In this document: piece by piece, positions 54,456 through 62,472 of the stretch
Position numbering within the stretch: position 1 is the stretch's first letter
Layout: each line of letters begins with the position of its first letter
Origin: Improbicoccus devescovinae
GTDB taxonomy: Bacteria > Bacillota > Clostridia > Oscillospirales > Acutalibacteraceae
NCBI GenBank assembly: GCA_036245095.1
Contig: BSWA01000001.1
Location: forward strand, 62,001-126,000
Length of the DNA: 64,000 bases
Direction of reading: 5' to 3'
Program-made: the position numbers and the translations under genes
The notes under the pieces: generated by a model
Told to the model about the DNA's origin: nothing
The model's database searches: none
Seen by the model: only the letters and a program-made list of their open reading frames with translations

Positions 54456-57032
54456 TTAGTATTCTTCCAATTTATATGCCCGGAACTCGTCGTGGGTTTT
54501 TATGTCGCTAAACTTAGACAATTTTATGCCGCATTCATAGCCTTGGTTTACTTCTTTTACATCGTCTTTAAATCTTCTAATTGAGTCTATTTTATCATCG
54601 AAAATTATAACTCCATCGCGCACCACCTGGACATTTGCCCCCCTTTGAAGTTTACCAGAGGTCACATAACATCCCACGACCATACCAATATTAGTTATTT
54701 TATATACTTTTCTGCATTCGGCGACGCCAAGTTCAATTTCTCTTGTTTTAGTTGAAACTAGGCCGTTCAATGCAGAAGTTATGTCATTTACACAGTCATA
54801 AATTACACGATATATTTTGACTTCGACAGAATTGACTTTCGCCATTTCAGCAGCATTTGGACTTAGTCTTACGTTGAAGCCGATAATCGTTGCATGCGAT
54901 GCCTGTGCTAGCATTACATCAGAGTCACTGATTGCTCCGACTGCCCCAAATACTATTTTAACTTTGATCATTTTAATATTTTTACCATCAGCATCCGAGT
55001 CCGTCACTGAAATCTTTTCCAACGCATGTTTTACGGCCTCAAGTGAACCATTAACATCTGCTTTAATTATTAATTTTAGCTCGATATTATTACTTTCTTT
55101 CATATGTTCAAACAAATTTTCAAGTGTAATTTTATCATTAGAACTCAAACGTTCGACATCCGTCGTAAATTTTCTCTGTTCTACCAGCTGTTTAGCGAGC
55201 TTCTCATCAGCAACGACGTTAAATTTATCTCCACCAACCGGAACACCATTTAAGCCCATAATCTCAACCGGATCCGACGGATATGCATGTTTAATTTTAG
55301 CACCTTTATCACTCATTATATGTCTTACGTGGCCCATTTTGGAACCCGCTACAATAAAATCGCCTTGATTTAATACGCCATTCTCGATAATAAGCGTTGC
55401 TATGGCCCCACGGCCTTTATCTAATCTGGCTTCTATAACCGAGCCATTAGCTACACGATTTGGATTAGCTTTAAACTCTTTAAGATCAGAAACTAAAAGT
55501 ATCATATCTAATAATTCTTTAATACCTGCTCCAGTTTTGGCAGAAACTTCAACACACGGCACATCTCCGCCCCATTCTTCTGGAACCAGACCATGTTCAC
55601 TAATCTGCTGCTTAATTTTATCAGAATTAGCGCCTGGTTTGTCTATTTTATTAATAGCCAAAATAACACTAACGCCCGCGTCTTTCGCATGACTAATAGA
55701 CTCTACAGTTTGCGGCATTACGCCATCATCGGCAGCAACGACTAAAATCGCTATATCCGTAACTTGCGAGCCTCTAGCACGCATTGCAGTAAACGCCGCA
55801 TGCCCTGGAGTATCCAAAAACGTTATGCTTCTATTATCAATTTCGACTTTATATGCACCTATATGCTGAGTTATCCCGCCATGCTCTGACATTGCTACAC
55901 TTGAACTTCTTATTTTATCAAGAATCGACGTTTTCCCGTGATCAACATGCCCCATAACAACAACTACTGGCGGCCTTGGGATTAAATCTTCATATTTATC
56001 AGCAGTAACATCCAGCGCTAATTCTTCGATAGTTTTTTTGACCTCAAATTGAATTTTAGCATTAAATTCTAAAGCTACTAAACTCGCAGTATCAAAATCC
56101 AAGCTTTCATTAATAGTCGCCATGATACCTAAATTTATTAATTTTTTAATTACCTCATTTACGCTTGCTTTTAATCTAATAGCTAACTCTGCGACAGAAA
56201 TAAACTCGGGGATCAAAACTGTAATAGGCTTTTCTTTGCGTTGTTTTGCGATTCTAGCCAAACGTTCGAACTCTGACTCGCGTTTTTTACTTACTTTTTT
56301 ATACTGATTTCGACGTAATTTTTGATGAATTTTTTGCTTCGTAACTAGATTATCAATTTTTTTTGTTATATTTATATTTTTAGAATTAGCCATTACATCA
56401 TATTTTTCATCATATTTACTTATATTTACATTAGAGTCCTTTATATTTATAATTTTAATTTTGCCATTTTCAGAGCTCTGAACTTCTGATTCCTGTATTA
56501 ATTTTACTTCGCCATTAGGCTTCGTTATCCCAGAAGAATTCAAATTCAAAACATTTTTTTGCCTATTATTTTTGGGCCCAGACTTTTGTGGCTTTTGTGA
56601 AGCAATCTCTGTAAAACTATTGGCAAATTTATCCCTGTTTTGAATAAAACTTTTTTTATTATCATTGGTTTTATCCGCGAACTTACTAACTACTTCATTA
56701 TCCAAATTAACTGGTTCTAAATCTTGTTTTTTATTACTATTTTCTTCAGGAATATTTTTGTCACTAACAAACTTTGATTTATATAAATTTATAATTTCAT
56801 TTAAATTCTCAGCATTAGGAACATTAACTTTCCTACCAGAAAAATAACCATCAAAATTTTCGGCAGAATCACGCTGAGTATAAAACTCAAAAATATAATC
56901 CAACTCACTGTTACCAAGAATCGTCATATATCGTCTTTCAACACCCAATGAGTTTTTTAATAACTCAATAATTTCCTTACTAGGAACATCAAAATCTCTA
57001 GCTATCTCATGTGTTCTATATTTAATCGCCAT
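54456..57032 (-). CDS. infB: Translation initiation factor IF-2
   Basis: GTPase that positions initiator tRNA on the 30S subunit. 858 residues from ATG 57032 (MAIKYRTHEIARDFDVPSKE, matching the family start); upstream in-frame starts are not needed. An IF2 N-terminal domain is followed by a long N/K-rich linker. A second IF2_N module (LIPEFISVAELAIRLKASVN) precedes the G domain: VVVMGHVDHGKTSILDKI, DTPGHAAFTAMRARG and AINKIDKP. The C1/C2 domains complete it. rnpM lies immediately upstream. Confidence 0.97.
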   Translation of the reverse strand: MAIKYRTHEIARDFDVPSKEIIELLKNSLGVERRYMTILGNSELDYIFEFYTQRDSAENFDGYFSGRKVNVPNAENLNEIINLYKSKFVSDKNIPEENSNKKQDLEPVNLDNEVVSKFADKTNDNKKSFIQNRDKFANSFTEIASQKPQKSGPKNNRQKNVLNLNSSGITKPNGEVKLIQESEVQSSENGKIKIINIKDSNVNISKYDEKYDVMANSKNINITKKIDNLVTKQKIHQKLRRNQYKKVSKKRESEFERLARIAKQRKEKPITVLIPEFISVAELAIRLKASVNEVIKKLINLGIMATINESLDFDTASLVALEFNAKIQFEVKKTIEELALDVTADKYEDLIPRPPVVVVMGHVDHGKTSILDKIRSSSVAMSEHGGITQHIGAYKVEIDNRSITFLDTPGHAAFTAMRARGSQVTDIAILVVAADDGVMPQTVESISHAKDAGVSVILAINKIDKPGANSDKIKQQISEHGLVPEEWGGDVPCVEVSAKTGAGIKELLDMILLVSDLKEFKANPNRVANGSVIEARLDKGRGAIATLIIENGVLNQGDFIVAGSKMGHVRHIMSDKGAKIKHAYPSDPVEIMGLNGVPVGGDKFNVVADEKLAKQLVEQRKFTTDVERLSSNDKITLENLFEHMKESNNIELKLIIKADVNGSLEAVKHALEKISVTDSDADGKNIKMIKVKIVFGAVGAISDSDVMLAQASHATIIGFNVRLSPNAAEMAKVNSVEVKIYRVIYDCVNDITSALNGLVSTKTREIELGVAECRKVYKITNIGMVVGCYVTSGKLQRGANVQVVRDGVIIFDDKIDSIRRFKDDVKEVNQGYECGIKLSKFSDIKTHDEFRAYKLEEY

Positions 57033-57079
57033 ATTACCCGCATTCCCCCAGAACATGTTATCATACAACAAAACAAAAC

Positions 57080-57382
57080 TCAATCATATTTATTAATTTC
57101 TATAATATTCTGCATTTCCTGATAAAAAGCATCATCAATTTTACATTCTAAAACTTTTTCTAATCTTTTAGATTTTATTATTTTTTTCAAGCATTTTTTT
57201 TTGGGACATATATATGCACTACGTCCTTCAAGATACCTCAAATTTGCCTGCGGAGCCAATACGTTAACGTATAAAACATTTTTTTGTATTTTTGGGCTTC
57301 TGTTAATTCTTATTAACTTATTTTTAACATCCTGAGTACCACATGCTACGCATTTTCTGATACATTTTTGAGTAAGATTCAT
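57080..57382 (-). CDS. rnpM: RnpM (YlxR) RNA-binding regulator of RNase P
   Basis: 100 residues. YlxR-family motif KCIRKCVACGTQDVKNKLIR, then APQANLRYLEGRSAYICPKK near the middle. Small basic RNA-binding protein reported to modulate RNase P in Bacillus. The classic order is nusA-ylxR-(L7Ae gene)-infB; here infB follows directly and no nusA lies upstream, where a transposase fragment and A/T DNA are found. Confidence 0.93.
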   Translation of the reverse strand: MNLTQKCIRKCVACGTQDVKNKLIRINRSPKIQKNVLYVNVLAPQANLRYLEGRSAYICPKKKCLKKIIKSKRLEKVLECKIDDAFYQEMQNIIEINKYD

Positions 57383-57699
57383 ATGAACTTATTACCTATA
57401 CATCCTTAAATATTTTCATGAATTTCAGCATCCAGATTTCCACGTCAATTTTTCCTACATATTACAATTTTTTTATACTATCACTTTTAATTATTAAATC
57501 AAGTTATTCTTAAGAATAATTTAAATATGAGGTTTTCGCAGGATAATCCATGATATTATAAAAATAAATATTCGTGCATTCCATAAACATATTCACTTCC
57601 TTCTAATTTTAATAATATATATATTTTCAAGTTAGTCAATAGGTTTATTATAAAAAGAAAATTTGTAGAATTATAAACATAAATATCTATATATTAGAT
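57383..57699. other. Non-coding AT-rich region upstream of rnpM
   Basis: No gene or RNA recognised. A TTGATT near 57500 (minus strand) has TATAAA 19 bases on, too far for a confident promoter for rnpM-infB. Confidence 0.5.
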
Positions 57700-57771
57700 T
57701 TCTTTTTTGACTCCCGTGAGTCTTCTGAATTTTTTTGTTCCATATTTCATATTCTAACTTATTTTCTAAGT
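57700..57771 (-). pseudogene. 5' end remnant of an IS5-type transposase
   Basis: On the minus strand: ATG, MKYGTKKFRRLTGVKKEI, then stop. Nearly identical, including about 15 upstream bases, to 28617-28690 on the plus strand. It is a second relic of the same element type, truncated after 18 codons, directly upstream of the HD hydrolase. Confidence 0.75.
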
Positions 57772-58458
57772 TTGCAAAAAAGTCTATTATTAAAATTTGA
57801 AAATATACTTGACTATTTTGTAATTGTTTTGTTTAATAAATATATAATTTTTTCATTTCAAATTAAGGGGTTGTTTAAATTAATTTATAAAGAAAAATTT
57901 ATTGAAATTTATAAAAAATACATCACTCGTGCAGGTTCGAGCCAATTTTTAAGTTGGCTAGAGTCGACTGATTTTTTTAGCGCCCCTGCAAGTGCGAAAT
58001 TTCATTGTGCTAAAGAAGGCGGTCTAGTAGAACATAGTGTAAATGTCTATAATACTATGCGGAGCCGCTATTTTGATGAATCCGAAAATGAAGAAAGTTT
58101 TGCAATCTGCGGGTTACTTCACGATATATGCAAAGTTAATTTTTATAAAATTGCAACAAGAAATGTTAAAAATGAAAATACAGGAGTTTGGGAAAAACAA
58201 CCGTTTTATTCTATAGATGATATATTCCCATATGGTCATGGGGAAAAATCCGTATTTTTGATAGAACGTTTCGTGCGCCTGTCCGTAGTTGAGGCTATGG
58301 CAATACGGTGGCATATGGCTGGATTCGATGATTCTGTCAAGTCCAATAGTTTTATTATAGGATTAGCATTCAATAAATGTTCACTAGCGGTCAAGTTAGC
58401 ACTGTCAGATTTAGAATCGACTTATTTAGTTGAAAATACTCAGTTAAAAACTAAATAA
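57772..58458 (+). CDS. HD-domain phosphohydrolase
   Basis: The HD domain is clear: FHCAKEGGLVEHSVNVYNTM (first His), ICGLLHDICKVNFYKI (the HD pair) and SVVEAMAIRWHMAGFDD, ending DLESTYLVEN. Such clostridial HD hydrolases act on nucleotides or phosphorylated metabolites; the substrate is unknown. The open frame runs from 57772, but the first 33 residues abut a transposase relic and look non-native. A TTG at 57871 directly follows AAGGGG, too close to be a normal start, so the true start is undetermined. The core is about 190 residues. Confidence 0.85.
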   Translation: MQKSLLLKFENILDYFVIVLFNKYIIFSFQIKGLFKLIYKEKFIEIYKKYITRAGSSQFLSWLESTDFFSAPASAKFHCAKEGGLVEHSVNVYNTMRSRYFDESENEESFAICGLLHDICKVNFYKIATRNVKNENTGVWEKQPFYSIDDIFPYGHGEKSVFLIERFVRLSVVEAMAIRWHMAGFDDSVKSNSFIIGLAFNKCSLAVKLALSDLESTYLVENTQLKTK

Positions 58459-58485
58459 TTTTGTTGAAATTTATGCTTATTATTA

Positions 58486-58562
58486 CGAGGTGTGGCTCAG
58501 CTTGGTAGAGCGCTACGTTCGGGTCGTAGAAGTCGCAGGTTCAAATCCTGTCACCTCGACCA
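58486..58562 (+). tRNA. tRNA-Pro (CGG)
   Basis: Acceptor CGAGGTG/CACCTCG, anticodon stem CTACG/CGTAG with loop TTCGGGT (anticodon CGG), CCA encoded. 28 bases after the HD gene. Confidence 0.96.
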
Positions 58563-58896
58563 CTGGAGTGTTCACAATGAAAGTGAACACAAAAAATATT
58601 AATATGCCATAAGGGTCTGCTTTTTTGTTACCTCTATTTTGATGTTTCGCCTAACAAATATTCTACTGAGACTTCTTGCCTTGTATCTACGATAAAATTT
58701 ATATTTACAAAAATAATTCAGGTTTAGGACAGATCGATTATTCAATATTAACCGAACATTTATCATATTTTTTATTTCTAGGATAGGTCTAGTAAAGTTT
58801 ATGTTTTTCAATCTAAACTTCATATCTTCCGTAATGCTCAGAATTCTAAAATAGAAATGCCATTAGATAAACTTAAGAGTTCGGCTAATGGCCGTG
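58563..58896. other. Gap with an 8-bp hairpin and a coding relic
   Basis: GTGTTCAC (58568-58575) and GTGAACAC (58583-58590) form a perfect stem with a 7-base loop just after tRNA-Pro; A rather than T follows, so it is not a normal terminator. A plus-strand relic near 58685-58720 reads IYIYKNNSGLGQ, similar to IYKNNSVLGQ at 12567-12596. No intact gene. Confidence 0.5.
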
Positions 58897-58973
58897 TGGT
58901 GGAGATGAAGAGACTCGAACTCTCGACCTCACGGATGCGAACCGTACGCTCTACCAGGCTGAGCTACATCCCC
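58897..58973 (-). tRNA. tRNA-Ala (CGC)
   Basis: Minus strand. Acceptor GGGGATG/CATCTCC with the G3-U70 identity pair, anticodon loop TTCGCAT (anticodon CGC), CCA encoded. Confidence 0.96.
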
Positions 58974-59305
58974 ACGACTTTGTTATTTATTTTAATTATG
59001 TTTTTTTAAATTACAATATATATATTTAATTTTTTTTGGACATAACTCGGTGTGCGCAAAGCATGAAACCTTGAAATTATTCATAAAATTCATTTGATAT
59101 CTTTCGTGTTTTTATATATTTTTTTGAATTCTAAATGCAATTGTATAAATTATACAAAATAATCTCAACAAATTCAAGCGCCATACACAAAATATCCCAG
59201 AAAATTAATAGACACAGCCATTTAAACTATGTCTATAATTTTTATTAAAATCGGAATCCTAAAATCATATACCCGTAACCCAAAACTGGCCCGTAAAGCG
59301 CGCTC
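58974..59305. other. AT-rich gap between tRNA-Ala and the 806-aa gene
   Basis: No gene seen. On the minus strand ATAGACA and TGTCTAT (about 59207-59235) form a 7-bp stem followed by TAATTTT, a possible weak terminator for the 806-residue gene. Confidence 0.4.
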
Positions 59306-61726
59306 TTATTTGGTCTTGACAGTTACCTCTATGGTTACCAAATGCCGGCCGGTGAAGTCTGCTCCTTTCTTGTCTTTAGGTGATATCTTGATTTTTGTAG
59401 GCTCAACGCTAAGTATGCTCGCAACTACAGTAGCTATTGGTGTTTGGTTGGACATAACTATGAAGTGGGGCGTGGTGGTTGGTTTCTTTCCCCTTTTGTC
59501 ATTTATTTTCAATAGCCCTGGTCGACTATTTATATCCGCCCCTTCATATACCACAAGAATCCCTTTAGCTACTTCATAATGAGCACAAAACGATGCCTGC
59601 CCTTTTTTATTTGGCCTTACCTTTTCAAGCTTATTATTATTTTTACCATAGATAAACCATTGTTCAAAACCATTATCCGGGGCATCGGTCGGGGATTGTT
59701 TAGCTTCGGCGGTATAGGTTAATACCGTGGCGGTATTGTCTTTTTTGACAAAAACATAATTATTGGATTTTTCTATGATGCTGGAGGATTCATGAAATAT
59801 AGTATATATTGCGTCACTAGCCCGGGACGTAGGCGGATCTTGATTCTCTGTAGTAACTGAAGTGAACTCTAGGTACAATTCTATCTTTTCGTGTCTGAGA
59901 GGGTTTGTGTTAGCGGCTATCTCTACTAATGCGGATAATGTCTTATCAGGTTTCTTAAACTGATTGAAAAAGCGTCCTCTGGTGTCAATTTTGCCATCTT
60001 TAACTGACTTCCACTGAACCCTATACCATCTATATAACGCTGCCCAGACGTCTTCCTCTGTTAACTTTTTTTTGTATTTCGTGTTTATTCTTTTCGTTAA
60101 GTCGCTGACTTTATCTGCTTGTGTCCAGGCCACCGTACCTTTGGTGTTTCCACCAAGAACTACTGTAGCAATTGGTGAGGCTGAAGCGACATTAACCGAA
60201 TTGACCGCCATAGGCTGCCTTGAGTTTACGTAAGTTTCTGCAGTGTCACCTAATACCTCTTCTAATTCCAGCAAAACTTGTGTTTGTTCGTGCGTTCGGT
60301 CATTTAGACAATACACCGGTTTCTTGACGTCATTTATTCCAATAGTGAGGTCGGACCCCTTCCGCTCTAACAGCTTCTTTGTATTATACGTTATGTCGTC
60401 TGTTGAATCTGTAATTGTTGCTTGTTCTAATCCTTCCAACAATTTCTGTGCTACTTGATTCCCAATTTCCTTGGCCCAGTTTATTAATGTTTTCCCCTGG
60501 TCGTCGTTAACAGTAAGCATTGTGGCGTTCTGTCTTTTTACTATAATTTCTGTTATTGCTGTTGGTGGTTTGATTCCGATTTCGTCGACAATCGATTTGT
60601 CCAGTTCTATTATTAAGGCTAGAGGTTCTTGTGAATTTTCACTTTCCTTATTTGCGTCCCTTTTGGCCTTATAGGCCTTTAAAATCTCGTTTAGTGTAGA
60701 GTCACCTCTATATTCTTCCCCGCTAGCAAATTTAATTTTGTTAGTTATGTCGTGTTCTATCCTTGCGATTAGTTCTGGTTTTTCGTGTTTGTCTGGATCC
60801 TGTGCTTGTTTCGCTACCTCCTTACTGACCATATTAATAGTCTGAGTTCCATTGACTTTAATTTGTGATCCTTTAAGCCTATACAGAAAGCCATCAGTTC
60901 TGTAGTCCAACCTGTTTCGGACGACATAAAATGCCACATCTTGTGGGTCTAAGAGGGATATGCTTTCTTTCAATTTATTTTCCCCGGCCACATTCAAGAA
61001 ATCAAGCTTCTGTAACATAGTTTTTGCGCGACCCAACAGAGCCCATCCTTTTGGCGGCACAGGGACCAAGCCATTTTTGGCAGAAGCTTTAAGCTCAACT
61101 ATGTTATTATGGTCAGATTTATCGACAATCGCGCAATATGGATTCGATCCTACATTCATTTGTACGAATAAAGACTTCATTGTAGTTATTCTCTCATCTA
61201 GATCATAGTCAAAAGTATCCCCACTCGTGGGCCAAACCAAAGTCCCGGGGATCCCTACTTTCTTCTCTATTGCTTCTTTTGTACTCAGTAAACATTTTAT
61301 TTTTTTAAACTTTGCCTTAAAATAACCTGAGACCACTAGGGAGGGTTGTTCATCCTTTTTGCCTTTCACAGTTTTATATTTTTCGTCAATAACGAATTCA
61401 CCATCTAATATTTTCACCTGAAGCCAGATAACACTATTTTGTATTAGCTTTTGTTTTACATCATTTGCTTTACTCTGTGCGTTGATTAAGCTTTTTACGG
61501 ACTCGGAATTTAGTTTGGTGTCCCCTTCTGTATTTAACTCTAGGTTGAAGCTAATTCCAAAATAACTTTTTCCTTTATATTTAATTTTCTTCTCGAATAT
61601 AACATCGGTGCTTAGGGGCAAGAACTTGGTATATCTTTTACCTATTTCAGTTTTGGCCAAGTCTTTTTTCGTATAAGTAGGTAGGAATGGAAGCGCACAT
61701 AAAAATTTGACGTTTGTTGTATCCAT
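59306..61726 (-). CDS. Orphan large protein, 806 aa
   Basis: Not recognised. ATG 61726 follows GGTGAT. No signal peptide and no membrane helix. The composition suggests a soluble multi-domain protein; the second half has many beta-type segments. PIATVV occurs twice, near residues 516 (SPIATVVLGGNTKG) and 762 (TPIATVVASILSVEP), hinting at related C-terminal modules. The gene is richer in G+C than its surroundings and has its own promoter, the pattern of the other accessory genes here. Possible roles include an exported or structural host-interaction protein; no evidence decides. Confidence 0.75.
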   Translation of the reverse strand: MDTTNVKFLCALPFLPTYTKKDLAKTEIGKRYTKFLPLSTDVIFEKKIKYKGKSYFGISFNLELNTEGDTKLNSESVKSLINAQSKANDVKQKLIQNSVIWLQVKILDGEFVIDEKYKTVKGKKDEQPSLVVSGYFKAKFKKIKCLLSTKEAIEKKVGIPGTLVWPTSGDTFDYDLDERITTMKSLFVQMNVGSNPYCAIVDKSDHNNIVELKASAKNGLVPVPPKGWALLGRAKTMLQKLDFLNVAGENKLKESISLLDPQDVAFYVVRNRLDYRTDGFLYRLKGSQIKVNGTQTINMVSKEVAKQAQDPDKHEKPELIARIEHDITNKIKFASGEEYRGDSTLNEILKAYKAKRDANKESENSQEPLALIIELDKSIVDEIGIKPPTAITEIIVKRQNATMLTVNDDQGKTLINWAKEIGNQVAQKLLEGLEQATITDSTDDITYNTKKLLERKGSDLTIGINDVKKPVYCLNDRTHEQTQVLLELEEVLGDTAETYVNSRQPMAVNSVNVASASPIATVVLGGNTKGTVAWTQADKVSDLTKRINTKYKKKLTEEDVWAALYRWYRVQWKSVKDGKIDTRGRFFNQFKKPDKTLSALVEIAANTNPLRHEKIELYLEFTSVTTENQDPPTSRASDAIYTIFHESSSIIEKSNNYVFVKKDNTATVLTYTAEAKQSPTDAPDNGFEQWFIYGKNNNKLEKVRPNKKGQASFCAHYEVAKGILVVYEGADINSRPGLLKINDKRGKKPTTTPHFIVMSNQTPIATVVASILSVEPTKIKISPKDKKGADFTGRHLVTIEVTVKTK

Positions 61727-61784
61727 ATTCTAATCACCAACCTTTTTAAAATTATAACTAGTATTTTCAAAGATAACCGTGTTA

Positions 61785-61812
61785 ATGATAACATTTTATA
61801 TAGCAAAGTCAA
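61785..61812 (-). promoter_or_regulatory. Promoter of the 806-aa gene
   Basis: Minus strand TTGACT (61812-61807), 16-base spacer, TATCAT (61790-61785). Confidence 0.5.
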
Positions 61813-61980
61813 CAAAAAAATAAAAAAATATTATTTTTTTTAGGAATAATTAATAAAAACGTATTTTGGCAAAAAAATTAAACAAAAAACATTTGACAAA
61901 CAATATAAAAAAAGTTAGTATAATATATTAAAAGTATATAATAAATTATTTATAAAAATTTTGTGTATTCGGAGGATTTT

Positions 61981-62472
61981 ATGGCAATAAGAGAAATTTT
62001 TTTAGATGGGGATCCTATTTTAACCCAACCCTGCCGAAAGGTAGTGGTGTTTGATGATAGATTACGTGAACTCGTAGATGATATAAAACAAACGTTAGAT
62101 GCTACCAAACACGCCGTCGGGCTTGCAGCGCCGCAGGTAGGCATCCTCAAAAGAATAGCAGTAGTTAATTTATCGGGCACACAGCACGTGTTAATTAACC
62201 CTGAAATAATTCAGCAAACAGGACGCCAACGCCAAGAAGAAGGCTGCTTATCATTTCCGTACGAATACGGAGTAACTATCAGGCCTAAACACATAGTTGT
62301 ACAGGCACAAAATTCCGAAGGATCTAGCATAGAAATTACAGGTAAAAATTTTGATGCATGTGTTTTATGTCATGAAATCGACCATCTTAATGGCATTTTG
62401 TTTCAATCCAGATTTGAACCCAAATACACATCTAGATTTAACTTTAGGGAAGTGAGGGAATATGGACCATGA
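61981..62472 (+). CDS. def: Peptide deformylase
   Basis: Removes the N-formyl group from new proteins. 163 residues from ATG 61981, six bases after CGGAGG; an open extension to 61963 would place that SD inside the gene. The three family motifs are complete: GLAAPQVGI (motif 1), EEGCLSFP (motif 2, metal Cys) and CHEIDHLNGILF (motif 3, HExxH type). The 3' end overlaps the next gene by 11 bases. Confidence 0.97.
   Translation: MAIREIFLDGDPILTQPCRKVVVFDDRLRELVDDIKQTLDATKHAVGLAAPQVGILKRIAVVNLSGTQHVLINPEIIQQTGRQRQEEGCLSFPYEYGVTIRPKHIVVQAQNSEGSSIEITGKNFDACVLCHEIDHLNGILFQSRFEPKYTSRFNFREVREYGP

Noticed and set aside
58568..58590. Hairpin after tRNA-Pro as a terminator
   Set aside because: No T-run on either strand after the stem.
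61893..61924. TTGACA...TATAAT before def
   Set aside because: Spacer is 20 bases, outside the workable range; def may still use it weakly.
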